Source: an uncultured Oscillospiraceae bacterium (GTDB lineage Bacteria > Bacillota > Clostridia > Oscillospirales > Oscillospiraceae). From it: a DNA stretch of 64,000 bases. Shown here one piece after another: positions 48,892-58,983 of the stretch; the stretch's first letter is position 1, and each line of letters begins with the position of its first letter. Made by a program: the position numbers and the translations under genes. The notes below the pieces were generated by a model. That model worked only from the letters and a program-made list of their open reading frames with translations. It did no database searches and had not been told where the DNA came from. The stretch covers positions 1 through 64,000 of the forward strand of contig CAKTLG010000007.1 in assembly GCA_934572465.1 (NCBI GenBank), written 5' to 3'.

Positions 48892-49137
48892 TCAGGCGCT
48901 GTGTCCCTGCTCCGCCATGGACAAAACCTCGTCATGGCTGAGCTCTACATTGCCGAAGCGGATAAAAATGCCGTTTGTCACCGCGCTGTTCCACACCCGC
49001 GGGTCTGAAAGCGAGCGGAACCGGATCTTGTCCAGATAGGGCTTCATGTCCAGCAGCAGCCTGCTTCCCGACATGAAGTCGACCTGCAGCACATGATCCT
49101 GCAGCGGCGCAACGGCCGAGATGTATCTTCGATCCAA
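48892..49137 (-). CDS. DUF2442 domain protein
   Basis: An 81-residue DUF2442 protein (YISAVAPLQDHVLQVDFMSGSRLLLDM, then LSDPRVWNSAVTNGIFIRFG and LSHDEVL). I chose the TTG at 49137, which has AAGGAGGAG about 7 bases upstream; no ATG in frame lies near. A longer frame to 49194 would start inside the terminator of the LuxR gene. DUF2442 proteins are small, usually partnered with DUF4160 in toxin-antitoxin-like pairs, but no DUF4160 partner is present. Here it is the first gene of the lipoprotein/LemA operon. Confidence 0.78.
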   Translation of the reverse strand: MDRRYISAVAPLQDHVLQVDFMSGSRLLLDMKPYLDKIRFRSLSDPRVWNSAVTNGIFIRFGNVELSHDEVLSMAEQGHSA

Positions 49138-49170
49138 TTTGCATCTCCTCCTTTCCAAGCGCAAAAGGGT

Positions 49171-49207
49171 AAAAAAGATCCACCGTACAGCCATTGTACG
49201 GTGGATC
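49171..49207 (-). terminator. Rho-independent terminator after the LuxR gene
   Basis: Perfect 13-base stem (49177-49189 with 49195-49207), 5-base loop, and a run of six T on the minus strand. It lies only about 34 bases ahead of the DUF2442 start, so the lipoprotein operon is either expressed by read-through or has a promoter hidden in this short stretch. Confidence 0.9.
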
Positions 49208-49232
49208 GAATCGAAAAAACATTAACCTTTGG

Positions 49233-51713
49233 TTAGCAGTTTTGCGAGAACAGCTCCGCCAGCCGCTTCCGCTTTGTTTGCGCGCCGCCCTCGATGTGGA
49301 GCTTGGAATAGATCCGGCTCACGTACTGCTTGACGCTGCCTTCGGAGAGGAACAGCTCTTCTGCAAGCTCGCGGTTGCTCAGCCGCCGCGCCATCAGCTG
49401 CACGATCTCAAATTCCCGCTGCGTCAGCGCGGCGAAGGCCGCCGGACGGACGGCGCTGCGCGCCCGACGCTCCCCCTCCTCGCCCAGCGCGAGGATCTGT
49501 GCGGCAAGGCCGCGTCGGGGCTCTCCGGCCAGAAGCGGCGCTATGCAGCGGTAGTTCTCCACGAACGGCATTGCAAGGCCGTCCGGCGCGGCGTCAGACA
49601 GCGCCCGCGTGAGAAGCGCCCGCGCCTCGTCGTGCTTGCCCAGCATTTCATAGGCCGCCGCCGTCTGGATGCGGATGTGCAGCGCCACGAGCGCATAGCG
49701 CATCCCCTCGCACAGCGCAAGCAGGCCCTCGCTGCGCCCGATGACCTTGGCATAGTCCCCTTGTGCAAGATAGACCTGATTCTCGATCATTTCGATCATG
49801 GGCTTCCCCGGCGCAAGAATATTGACGGCGGAGAGGCGGTGCTGAGCAAAGCTCTCCGGAATTTTTTCCGTCTCGCCGCGCAGAGCGTGGTAATATGCGC
49901 GCGTGGCATTGAGAATGTTGATCCACGCAAGGTTATGATGCCGCAGCAGCGCCGCATAGCGCTCCTCGAAGCTGAAGCGCGGCGCCGCGTCCGCACACAG
50001 CGAGAGCCGCCAGACAAGAAAGTCACAGCAAAGCGCCATATTCTCCTGTCCGTTGCCCTCGATCTGCGCGTATGCGCCCTCCAGAGCGATCCGCGCATCC
50101 GTAAAGCGTCCCTGCATGAACGCCGCCTCCGCGCGCATGATCCTCTCCGCGCCCTGTCCGTGGCCGTCTGTGATCTTGTAGTAGTGCGGCATGCATTCGT
50201 CCATCTCGGCAAGCTCGCTTTCAAGCTCGCCCGGCGCGCGATAGAACATCATCAGCACCGATGGCGAGCCGAACGTCCAGCCGCCGCTCTTGTGGATGCT
50301 GATGGCCGGACGCGACATCTGCGCGCTCGCGCTGCGGTGCAGGCGGCTCATGGCGCTGATGTCGTTGTAGCAGAGGAAGCTCATGATGAGGTCGCTCTCG
50401 CCCCGCAGATTGCCGCGCTCCTCCGGCGAAAGCTCCGGATGCTCCTCGATGGCAGCCATGAGCAGCGTCTTCAGCTCCAGCATCTTGGGGATCTGCCGCC
50501 AATTGAACATGCTGCGCATCAGCACCAGGATGGCAAGCGGGTGCGCCTTGAGCGCGGAAACGGGACACTGCGCCAGCGCCTCCAGCACGTCCGCAGGCTT
50601 GAGCGACGCGAGCAGGATGCCCGCGTCCTTCTGCACGACGCGCAGCAGCGCGTCATGATCCCCGCTCCGCCGGTAGGCGGACATCGCATGGAGATACATC
50701 CGGCGCTCCTCGTACCACAGGCCGAAGCGCTGCCGGCAGGCGGCCTGCTTCGATGCGTCCAGCGTCAAAAACGTGCGCTCGGCGCACTCTTTCATCATGT
50801 GGTGGAAGCGATAGGTCACGCCGTCCGGCAGACACTTGACAAAGGCGTTCTGCCCCGTCAGCACGGCGAGCAGCCGCTCCGCGTCCTCGTCGCCCGTGAC
50901 AAAGCGCGCCATCTCCACGGTGAATTCGTCGGCAAGCCCCATGACCGCGAGAAACTCCCGCTGCTGCGCGGGGAGCGGATCGATCATGGCAGCGGTGAAC
51001 ATGGCGTAAATGTCGGAGTCTCGGTCGGGCAGCGCCCCGCGCTCGGAAAGCGTCCGCAGATTCAGGTAGACCGCGGAGAACCAGCCCTCGCTGGAATAGA
51101 GCAGCGCCTCGACCTGCCTGTCGGAAAGCTCTGTGCCGCAGCGGTAGGCGTAGACGGCCAGCTCCGTATGGTTGAGCCGGAGCTGCTCCGTTCCGACCTG
51201 ATAGACCCGCCCGCCCAGCCGGACAAGCTCCGCCGCCGGCAGAAAGCGGTCGCGGCTGGCAACGATCAGATGCACGTTGGCGCTCAGCCGTCCCGCAAGC
51301 GCGCAGAGAAAGCCGGCGGCACGGCCGTCCGTCAGCAGGTGGAAATCGTCGATGAAAATATAGCAGGACGTTTCGCCCGCCAGCTCGTGGCAAAGCTCGT
51401 CGATCAGCAGCGCGCTGCCCGCCGCGTCAGACGGACATTCCCACTCGCGCAGGAACGGAAGTCCCGCGCGGGCAAAGGCCTCCTGCGCGCCCCGCCAGAA
51501 GATCAGGAGGTTATCGGAATACACGCTGATGCGGATGACGCGCGGCGTCTCCGCTCTGGCGCGTTCGGCAAGATACCAGTCCACCGCCGTCGTTTTTCCA
51601 TAGCCCATCGGAGCGACCACCGTGGTCAGCGCGCAGCGGGAGATGGGACGCAGACACTCCTGCAGCCGCTCCGATATGTAGATCGTATTCAAATTCCACC
51701 TTGACTTCGGCAT
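49233..51713 (-). CDS. MalT-like LuxR-family transcriptional activator
   Basis: An 826-residue STAND-type regulator. Walker A is VAPMGYGKTTAVDW near residues 30-43; Walker B is FIFIDDFHLL in the NTPase domain. A long helical TPR-like region follows (about 330-740), and the C-terminal LuxR helix-turn-helix is LTQREFEIVQLMARRLSNRELAEELFLSEGSVKQYVSRIYSKLHI. The protein would oligomerise on binding an inducer and ATP, as MalT does. It lies directly upstream of the DUF2442/lipoprotein/LemA operon on the same strand and is the best candidate for its activator. Confidence 0.88.
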   Translation of the reverse strand: MPKSRWNLNTIYISERLQECLRPISRCALTTVVAPMGYGKTTAVDWYLAERARAETPRVIRISVYSDNLLIFWRGAQEAFARAGLPFLREWECPSDAAGSALLIDELCHELAGETSCYIFIDDFHLLTDGRAAGFLCALAGRLSANVHLIVASRDRFLPAAELVRLGGRVYQVGTEQLRLNHTELAVYAYRCGTELSDRQVEALLYSSEGWFSAVYLNLRTLSERGALPDRDSDIYAMFTAAMIDPLPAQQREFLAVMGLADEFTVEMARFVTGDEDAERLLAVLTGQNAFVKCLPDGVTYRFHHMMKECAERTFLTLDASKQAACRQRFGLWYEERRMYLHAMSAYRRSGDHDALLRVVQKDAGILLASLKPADVLEALAQCPVSALKAHPLAILVLMRSMFNWRQIPKMLELKTLLMAAIEEHPELSPEERGNLRGESDLIMSFLCYNDISAMSRLHRSASAQMSRPAISIHKSGGWTFGSPSVLMMFYRAPGELESELAEMDECMPHYYKITDGHGQGAERIMRAEAAFMQGRFTDARIALEGAYAQIEGNGQENMALCCDFLVWRLSLCADAAPRFSFEERYAALLRHHNLAWINILNATRAYYHALRGETEKIPESFAQHRLSAVNILAPGKPMIEMIENQVYLAQGDYAKVIGRSEGLLALCEGMRYALVALHIRIQTAAAYEMLGKHDEARALLTRALSDAAPDGLAMPFVENYRCIAPLLAGEPRRGLAAQILALGEEGERRARSAVRPAAFAALTQREFEIVQLMARRLSNRELAEELFLSEGSVKQYVSRIYSKLHIEGGAQTKRKRLAELFSQNC

Positions 51714-51749
51714 GACGCTTCCCTCCGCGCGCAGCGTTCGTTATTGATC

Positions 51750-51778
51750 ATTGTATCAACAGTTTCGGGTATGCGCAA
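51750..51778 (-). promoter_or_regulatory. Promoter of the LuxR-family gene
   Basis: On the minus strand TTGCGC (51778-51773), a 17-base spacer and TACAAT (51755-51750) lie about 37 bases before the ATG. Confidence 0.6.
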
Positions 51779-51861
51779 GAATGAGTTTTTCCCTCGCTCC
51801 GGTGCGGCGGGAGGGACAGCATCCAAAATTTTTCATTTTTGTGAACATCCACAGTTTATGG

Positions 51862-51890
51862 TTGCATTTTTTGTCAGACTATGCTATATT
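51862..51890 (+). promoter_or_regulatory. Promoter of the DUF6110/P-type ATPase operon
   Basis: TTGCAT (51862-51867), 17 bases, TATATT (51885-51890), about 65 bases ahead of the DUF6110 gene and divergent from the LuxR promoter. Confidence 0.65.
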
Positions 51891-51954
51891 GCGTGTGTGA
51901 TCCGATGAGGAAACGCGAAGAAATACATTGAAATGCTAACAGGAGGTTTTCTAC

Positions 51955-52221
51955 ATGAAGCATTTAGGCTTGTTTGCAGCAGGCGTTCTGTTTGGAACGG
52001 CCGGATTGAAGATCCTTGGCAGCAAGGACGCCAGGAAGGTCTACGCCCACACCACCGCCGCGGCGCTGCGCGCCAAGGAGAGCGTGATGAAGACCGTCAC
52101 CACCGTGCGCGAGAGCGCCGAGGACGTCTATGCCGACGCGAAGGACATCAACGAGCAGCGCGCGGCGAAAGAGGCCGCGGCAGTCATTGAGGACGCATCC
52201 GGCGAGGAAGCGGACAAATAA
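51955..52221 (+). CDS. DUF6110 family protein
   Basis: An 88-residue protein with a short hydrophobic N-terminus (LGLFAAGVLFGTAGLKIL) and a charged helical tail, KDARKVYAHTTAAALRAKESVMKTVTTVRESAEDVYADA, the DUF6110 pattern common in Clostridia. It resembles YtxH-type membrane-linked helices. AGGAGG lies 6 bases ahead of the ATG. It is regularly encoded next to heavy-metal P-type ATPases like the one 59 bases downstream, so it may help that pump. Confidence 0.85.
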   Translation: MKHLGLFAAGVLFGTAGLKILGSKDARKVYAHTTAAALRAKESVMKTVTTVRESAEDVYADAKDINEQRAAKEAAAVIEDASGEEADK

Positions 52222-52280
52222 CGCAGAGGAGCCGCGGCGCCGCGGCTCCTTTTTACTCTCTTTGGAGGCATCAGAGAACC

Positions 52281-54371
52281 ATGAAATGTCAGATCCTGCA
52301 TCAGTCCGCCGGACGGCTGCGCGTGCATCTCGATCGCACGCGCATGACGCTGCACGAGGCGGACATTCTGGAATACTATCTCAAAAGCATCGACGGCGTG
52401 ACGGACGCCGCCGTCTATGACCGCACCTGCGACGCTGTGATCGTCTACCGCGCGGAGCGCGCGGCGGTCGTCCGCGCGCTGGCGGCCTTCTCGTTTGAAA
52501 AAGCCGAAAGCCTCGGCCTCGTGCCCGAGCACACGACGCGCGCGCTGAACCGCGAGTTTGAGGACAAGCTCGTCTCGACCGTCATGCGCCGCATGGCGTC
52601 CAAGCTCTTTCTGCCCATGCCGGTGCGGGCGGCCATCTCGCTCGCGCGCTCGGTGAAGTACATCCGCGAGGGACTTTCCGCACTGCTGCACGGTCATCTC
52701 ACCGTCGCCGTGCTCGACGCTACGGCAGTTTCCGTCTCGATGCTGCGCGGCGACTTTGCGACCGCCGGCTCGGTGATGTTCATGCTGCGCCTCGGCGAGA
52801 TCCTGGAGGAGTGGACGCACAAGAAGTCTGTCGCCGACCTTGCCGGCGCGATGTCGCTCAACGTCGACCACGTCTGGCTCAGGACAGGGGAAACGGAAAC
52901 GCTCGTCCCCATCAGTGAAGTGCAGGCGGGCGACGAGCTCGTCGTGCGCACGGGCAGCCTCATCCCGCTCGACGGCAGGGTCATCTCCGGCGAAGCGATG
53001 ATCAATCAGGCGTCGATGACGGGCGAGTCCCTGCCCGTGCCCAAGCACGCGGGCAGTTATGTCTACGCCGGCACCGTCGCCGAGGAGGGCGAGTTCGTGA
53101 TATGCGTGGAAAAGGCGCTCGGCGGCGGACGGTACGACCGCATCGTGAAGATGATCGAGGAGTCCGAAAAGCTCAAGTCCACCGCCGAGGACAAGGCCTC
53201 CCGCCTTGCCGACCGGCTCGTGCCCTACACGCTCGGCGGCACGCTGCTGACCTATCTTCTCACGCGCAACATCACCAAGACGCTCGCCGTGCTGATGGTC
53301 GACTTTTCCTGCGCGCTCAAGCTCTCCATGCCCATCGCCGTGCTATCGGCCATGCGCGAGAGCAGCGCGCACCACATTTCCGTCAAGGGCGGCCGCTTCC
53401 TCGAGGCGGTCGCGCAGGCGGACACCGTCGTTTTCGACAAGACCGGCACGCTGACCTATGCGACCCCCACGGTCGCGCAGGTCATCCCCTTCGGCGGCCA
53501 CGACGAATCCGAGATGCTGCGGCTTGCCGCGTGTCTTGAGGAGCACTACCCCCACTCCATGGCCAACGCCGTGGTGGCTGAGGCAAAGCGCCGCGGCCTG
53601 ACGCACGAGGAGTACCACTCTCAGGTGCAGTATGTCGTCGCGCACGGCATCTCGAGCATGGTCGAGGGCAAGAAGGTGCTCATCGGCAGCGCACATTTTG
53701 TCTTCGAGGACGAGGGCTGCCGCGTGCCTGAGGGCGAGCAGGCAAAGTTCGACGCGCTGCCTGCCGAGTATTCGCACCTCTATCTCTGCATCGCCGGCGA
53801 GCTCGCGGCGGTCGTCTGCATCTGCGACCCGCTGCGCAAAGAGGCCGCAGCCGCCGTGCGCGCGCTGCATGAGCTTGGCATCGGCAAGGTCGTGATGATG
53901 ACCGGTGACAACCGCCGCACCGCCGAGGCCGTTGCCGCCGAGGTCGGCGTGGACGCGGTGTTTGCCGAGGTATTGCCCGAGGACAAGGCGGCCTTCATCC
54001 GCCGCGAAAAAGAGGCGGGACGCACCGTCATCATGATCGGCGACGGCGTGAACGACTCCCCCGCGCTCTCCGAGGCCGACGCGGGCATCGCCATCTCGAC
54101 CGGAGCGGCCATCGCGCGCGAGATCGCCGACATCACCATCGCCTCGGAGGATCTGTTCGCACTCGTCACGCTGCGCCGTCTCAGCGAGGCGCTGATGGCG
54201 CGCATCCACCGCAACTACCGCTTCATCGTCGGCTTCAACTTCTCGCTCATCGTGCTCGGTGTGCTCGGTATCCTGCCGCCGACGACCTCGGCGCTGCTGC
54301 ATAACATGTCTACGCTTGGCATCAGCCTCAAGAGCATGACCGACCTTCTGCCGGAGACGCGCGAGGACTGA
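52281..54371 (+). CDS. P1B-type heavy-metal ATPase with SCA in place of the CPx motif
   Basis: A 696-residue metal pump. The N-terminal 80 residues look like an HMA fold (RLRVHLDRTRMTLHEADILEYYL) but lack CxxC. The actuator loop is NQASMTGESLPV, the phosphorylation site is DKTGTLTYATPT (Asp near 386), the HP motif EEHYPHSMANAV and the hinge GDGVNDSPAL are present. The membrane motif is DFSCALKLSMP, with Ser-Cys-Ala where most P1B pumps have CPC or similar, so the metal may not be copper or zinc. GGAGGC precedes the start. A strong terminator follows. Confidence 0.88.
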   Translation: MKCQILHQSAGRLRVHLDRTRMTLHEADILEYYLKSIDGVTDAAVYDRTCDAVIVYRAERAAVVRALAAFSFEKAESLGLVPEHTTRALNREFEDKLVSTVMRRMASKLFLPMPVRAAISLARSVKYIREGLSALLHGHLTVAVLDATAVSVSMLRGDFATAGSVMFMLRLGEILEEWTHKKSVADLAGAMSLNVDHVWLRTGETETLVPISEVQAGDELVVRTGSLIPLDGRVISGEAMINQASMTGESLPVPKHAGSYVYAGTVAEEGEFVICVEKALGGGRYDRIVKMIEESEKLKSTAEDKASRLADRLVPYTLGGTLLTYLLTRNITKTLAVLMVDFSCALKLSMPIAVLSAMRESSAHHISVKGGRFLEAVAQADTVVFDKTGTLTYATPTVAQVIPFGGHDESEMLRLAACLEEHYPHSMANAVVAEAKRRGLTHEEYHSQVQYVVAHGISSMVEGKKVLIGSAHFVFEDEGCRVPEGEQAKFDALPAEYSHLYLCIAGELAAVVCICDPLRKEAAAAVRALHELGIGKVVMMTGDNRRTAEAVAAEVGVDAVFAEVLPEDKAAFIRREKEAGRTVIMIGDGVNDSPALSEADAGIAISTGAAIAREIADITIASEDLFALVTLRRLSEALMARIHRNYRFIVGFNFSLIVLGVLGILPPTTSALLHNMSTLGISLKSMTDLLPETRED

Positions 54372-54393
54372 TCTCAAAATACCAAAAACGGAG

Positions 54394-54430
54394 CAGGGCC
54401 GCGGTCTTTTAAGACCGCGGCCCTGTTTTT
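54394..54430. terminator. Bidirectional terminator between the P-type ATPase and amylase genes
   Basis: Perfect 15-base stem (54394-54408 with 54411-54425), TT loop, followed by TTTTT on the plus strand and by TTTTT a few bases beyond on the minus strand. It serves both convergent genes. Confidence 0.92.
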
Positions 54431-54446
54431 GCTTTTTTCCGCACGC

Positions 54447-55733
54447 TCACTCCGCCTGAAGGATGACCGGCGCGCCCGCACAGTGCAGCAGACCATCCCG
54501 CACGGAGATCTTCGTCCCGTCAACAAGGTTTTCATATGTGCCGTCCGGCATGTCGACCCTGACGTCCGCCGCCTTTGCCTTGAGGGAAAAGACGCCGGTA
54601 AAGCGTCTCCCGTCGCCGCCGCGCGAGAGCAGCGCGACATCGTTCTCATCGTCCGCCTCGGCATGGAACCAGTCCTCGCAGCCAAAGCGCTGCCTGACCC
54701 CGTACAGCCGGCGCAGCAGCGCGCTGAGATCGCGCCCCGTCTCCCGATCGATTGTGTCCACATCGAAAAGGCTCGGCAGATGGTCGTTTTCAAACTCCTG
54801 ACCGGCGTAGAGCAGCGTCGTTCCCTTGAGGAAGTAGAGCATCGCCGTGTAGTTCACGAGCGCGCGCTCATCGCGCACGAACGACGCGATGCGCGGCTGG
54901 TCGTGGTTTTCGAGGAAGCGCAGCTTGTTGTAGTTCGCGGGATAGCAGCCCTCCTGGAAGTTGAGCATATCGAGATAATGGCTCAGCGCGATCTCACCGC
55001 GCAGGTATCTGTCGAAGACCTCGCGCACATCATACTCGTACTCCATGTCGAACGCGGAGAAGGCGTCGTAGTCCAGCATCGAATAGACGCCCCGCCGCCG
55101 CGCGATACAGCCATAGCTGAGATGTACGGTCTCCGCGAGCCACATACAGTTGGGATTCGCCTCGGCGACAGCCGCGCGCGCCTGCTGCCAGAACGCAAGC
55201 GGTACGAACGACGCCACATCGCAGCGGAAGCCGTCCACGCCGCGCTTCGCCCACATCACGAGCGTATCGGTCAGATACTGCCAGAGCTCCCTGTTTGAAT
55301 AGTCAAGGTCGATCACGTCTGCCCAGTCACCCATTTTGTTGCCCGTGCGTCCGTCGGCGCCGTGGTAGAAAAACTCCGGATGCTCCCGATAGAGCACCGA
55401 ATCGGGCGAGGTATGGTTGTAGACCACATCGATCATGCACTTCATGCCGCGCGCGTGGATCGCGTCGACAAGCGCCTGAAAATCCTCCATCGTGCCATAG
55501 GCGGGGTTGACGGCGCGATAGTCCCGATTGGCATAAGGGCAGCCGAGCGTTCCCTTTTTGCCCTGCACGCCGATGGGGTGAATGGGCATGAGCCAGATGA
55601 TATCCGTACCCAGATCGCGGATGCGGTCGAGATCCGGGATCACGGCGCGGAATGTGCCCTCGCTCGTATGGTTGCGGACATAGATGGAATAGATCACCTG
55701 CTTTTGCAGGCGGGGGTCTGTATGAAGCGCCAT
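54447..55733 (-). CDS. GH13 alpha-amylase family glycoside hydrolase
   Basis: A 428-residue GH13 enzyme. The four usual regions are DVVYNHTSPDS, GFRCDVAS (nucleophile Asp), WLAETVHLS (acid Glu) and ENHDQPR (transition-state Asp). The C-terminal 75 residues are the beta domain C. There is no signal peptide, so it acts inside the cell on maltodextrins or glycogen-like substrates, or on other alpha-glucosides. Its length is short for the group. Its promoter TTGAAA-N16-TAAAAT (55795-55768) is on the minus strand and stands alone, so the gene is a single transcript. Confidence 0.88.
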   Translation of the reverse strand: MALHTDPRLQKQVIYSIYVRNHTSEGTFRAVIPDLDRIRDLGTDIIWLMPIHPIGVQGKKGTLGCPYANRDYRAVNPAYGTMEDFQALVDAIHARGMKCMIDVVYNHTSPDSVLYREHPEFFYHGADGRTGNKMGDWADVIDLDYSNRELWQYLTDTLVMWAKRGVDGFRCDVASFVPLAFWQQARAAVAEANPNCMWLAETVHLSYGCIARRRGVYSMLDYDAFSAFDMEYEYDVREVFDRYLRGEIALSHYLDMLNFQEGCYPANYNKLRFLENHDQPRIASFVRDERALVNYTAMLYFLKGTTLLYAGQEFENDHLPSLFDVDTIDRETGRDLSALLRRLYGVRQRFGCEDWFHAEADDENDVALLSRGGDGRRFTGVFSLKAKAADVRVDMPDGTYENLVDGTKISVRDGLLHCAGAPVILQAE

Positions 55734-55767
55734 GGGTGCGTTCCTCCTTGACAGGTTTTGTGACGCG

Positions 55768-55795
55768 ATTTTAGCACATTTTCCGGATTTTTCAA
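55768..55795 (-). promoter_or_regulatory. Promoter of the GH13 amylase gene
   Basis: On the minus strand TTGAAA (55795-55790), 16 bases and TAAAAT (55773-55768), about 35 bases before the ATG at 55733. Confidence 0.6.
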
Positions 55796-55823
55796 GTAAT
55801 TTGCGGAAACTTTTCCCGCCCCA

Positions 55824-55852
55824 TTGATTTTGCGCCCGCGCGGTGCTATGAT
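55824..55852 (+). promoter_or_regulatory. Promoter of the ATC-hydrolase-like gene
   Basis: TTGATT (55824-55829), 17 bases, TATGAT (55847-55852), about 45 bases before the ATG at 55898. Confidence 0.6.
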
Positions 55853-55897
55853 AGCGGCATTAAGTTAAATTGCTCTAACAGAAAGGAATGGATTGGC

Positions 55898-56600
55898 ATG
55901 AAAGACAGTGAGCTGCAATTTGACCGTACCTGCCATGTGCTCTACTCCAGACCCTGCAAAAAGCAGATCCGCGAAAAGATCGCGCTGCACTACCCGCCCG
56001 AGCACCGCGAGGAGGTCTGGGAGCAGGTGCAGCGGCAATATGTCGATTTTCTCCGGGACTGGCGCACGGATCTCGGCGGGAGGAAGAACTTTCACAACAG
56101 CACAGGCGGAAATTACGACTGCATCGCGCTGATGGCGTACTATGCCGTGTGCAAAAGCGTGACGAGCCTTGCCGAGATCGAGGAGATGGAGGGCGAGCTG
56201 TTCCTGCCCGCATTCCGTCGGCTGAGGTTTGTGGACGCCAACAGGCCCTTCGTCAAAAGGCTGATGTACCTTGCGTTTCTGAACGCCAAAAAGCAGTGCG
56301 ACAAATGGGGTGATTTCAAGATGTACGTCGCCCCCTATGATAAGGACAAGCCTCTCTATATACGAATTCACCGCCTGTCCCACGGCGGAATTTGCCAAAC
56401 AGCACGGGCTGCTCGAGGTCATGCCGGCGCTCTGCAATCCGGACTTTGCAGGCATGGAGCTGATCCACGCGCGCCTCGTGCGCACCACCACCTGCGCCAA
56501 CGGCTGCAAATGCGACTACGCCATCTGCGGCGACCGTGACGCCTATCTGAAAGAGCATCCCGAATACTGCGACGCGCGGGGCTATCGGCGCAACCGCTGA
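55898..56600 (+). pseudogene. L-2-amino-thiazoline-4-carboxylic acid hydrolase family, frameshifted
   Basis: The first 155 residues (start ATG 55898, AAAGGAATGG upstream) read in one frame to KDKPLY. The family's C-terminal part, EFTACPTAEFAKQHGLLEVMPALCNPD then RTTTCANGCKCDYAICGD, continues in a second frame from about 56358 to a stop at 56600. The break lies in the CTCTCTATATAC stretch at 56352-56363, a simple repeat prone to slippage, so it is either a real mutation or an assembly error. The joined protein would have about 233 residues with the Cys-rich C-terminus of the ATC hydrolase family. The enzyme hydrolyses cysteine-derived thiazolines in relatives. Confidence 0.75.
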
Positions 56601-56683
56601 GCCGCCCCGCCGCAGACACCGGCAGCTCCCCCGCCGCATACGATGAAGCAGCGATCTGCATCGATTTGCAGGGGGATATGTCT

Positions 56684-57841
<1,158 letters not shown>

Positions 57842-57876
57842 ACGCTCCCGCGGCGCAGGCATCCCCTGAAAAGGTC

Positions 57877-57917
57877 ATGGCGCGCACACGGCGAATCGCC
57901 GTGCGCGCGCCATTTTC
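57877..57917 (+). terminator. Terminator after the collagen-like gene
   Basis: An 18-base stem with one mismatch (57877-57894 with 57896-57913) and almost no loop, ending in TTTT. Confidence 0.75.
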
Positions 57918-58599
57918 GATGTGGGTGCGCCGCGCCGGAGCGAAGCCTGCCGCTTCTCCATCGGAATATCGTAGAGCTTGAGCGAGCTGTCCAGAAAGAG
58001 GATCCCTTTGCCTCGACCGTAAGACACAGATCACACACGGCACGGCCATGAAGCCGCGCACGATACCGGCGGACGCGATCTCCATTTCGCAGAAGTCCTT
58101 CGCCTGCGCGTCCGGCAGATATGCCCCGAATAGCCCCGCAAACACTCCGACGTGCTGTGGCAGCGCTGCGCCGACGCGGCGGGCCGTGCTTAGACCCCTC
58201 TGCTGCGTCACCATGCCGTTCAGCGGTTTTCCCTTCTGCAAATCACCGCGCCCCTATGATTTTACTTACGATCGCGCTTTTATGGCAGCATATGCCCCGC
58301 CTTCGCACAAGCAAAATTTCCCGCATCGCGGCGTTGTGTCGGAAGCGCCGCGCTCATACCGTAAGCCCGAAACATAAAAAGTGCAAAGAGATCGGGAGGA
58401 TCGCCATGCTCGGCAGTCCTCCCCTGCTTTTTCATTACCAGTCTTCACTTTTTTCGATGAAGACAACAAATCCGAACCCATGGCCGATCGGCACAAGGTT
58501 CGGATCATATTGCTTTGTCAGACGGCTTCCATCCGGATCGCTCGCCTTGTTCGGTTGAGAGGCCCGCCGCAAGACGGGCGCCGCGCCAAAGAACGCGCT
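57918..58599. other. About 680 bases without a confident gene
   Basis: Both strands carry open stretches, among them a minus-strand frame 57750-58241 and a plus-strand frame 58121-58558, but none has a good ribosome site and a recognisable product. A minus-strand part near 58010-58241 (ending HVGVFAGLFGAYLP) may be a decayed membrane protein. Hairpins are seen at 58394-58432 and at about 58469-58505 (ATCCGAACC paired with GGTTCGGAT). The stretch reads as intergenic DNA with gene debris. Confidence 0.5.
58394..58432 (+). terminator. Terminator-like hairpin in the debris region
   Basis: GGGAGGA (58394-58400) with TCCTCCC (58417-58423), a 16-base loop, then CTGCTTTTT. It may end a transcript of a lost plus-strand gene. 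Confidence 0.45.
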
Positions 58600-58983
58600 T
58601 TATCTCTGTTCGTCGCGGCACACTGGGGCAAGCAGCGCTTTGCGCAGCAGGGCCGCCAGCGCGGCAAGCTGCTCCTCCCCGCAGCACAGGCGGGACGAAT
58701 CGTGCTCGCAGTCTCCCTCGCCGCGCACAGCGCGCAGCGCCGTCTCTGCATCGCCGACGGTCTTCTCCACCGCGCTTCTGGCGGCGTCAAAGCCCCGCAG
58801 TACGCCAAAGCCGTTATAGAGCGCGAGAAAACGCTCCTCCTCCGACGCGCTCCTGCGCGCTTCTTCATAAAACTGCGCCGCCTTCGCCCATGCCGGCGGA
58901 AGCTCCTCCAGCTCCTCCGCGCGGACATCCTCCGCCAGCGCGCGGATCGCGGGGAGCAGCCGCCATGCCTGCCGCTCTGTCAT
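58600..58983 (-). CDS. Small helical protein coupled to the response regulator
   Basis: A 127-residue protein, all helical and charged, with a Trp/Leu-rich N-terminus (TERQAWRLLPAIRALAEDV). No family recognised. The start overlaps the stop of the response-regulator gene (ATGA, 58980-58983), so it is translated with it. This suggests an accessory factor of the two-component system, but I cannot say which kind. Composition equals that of the neighbours. Confidence 0.6.
   Translation of the reverse strand: MTERQAWRLLPAIRALAEDVRAEELEELPPAWAKAAQFYEEARRSASEEERFLALYNGFGVLRGFDAARSAVEKTVGDAETALRAVRGEGDCEHDSSRLCCGEEQLAALAALLRKALLAPVCRDEQR

Noticed and set aside
49194..51704. 836-codon plus-strand frame
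   Set aside because: Antisense of the LuxR-family regulator; no ribosome site and unnatural composition.
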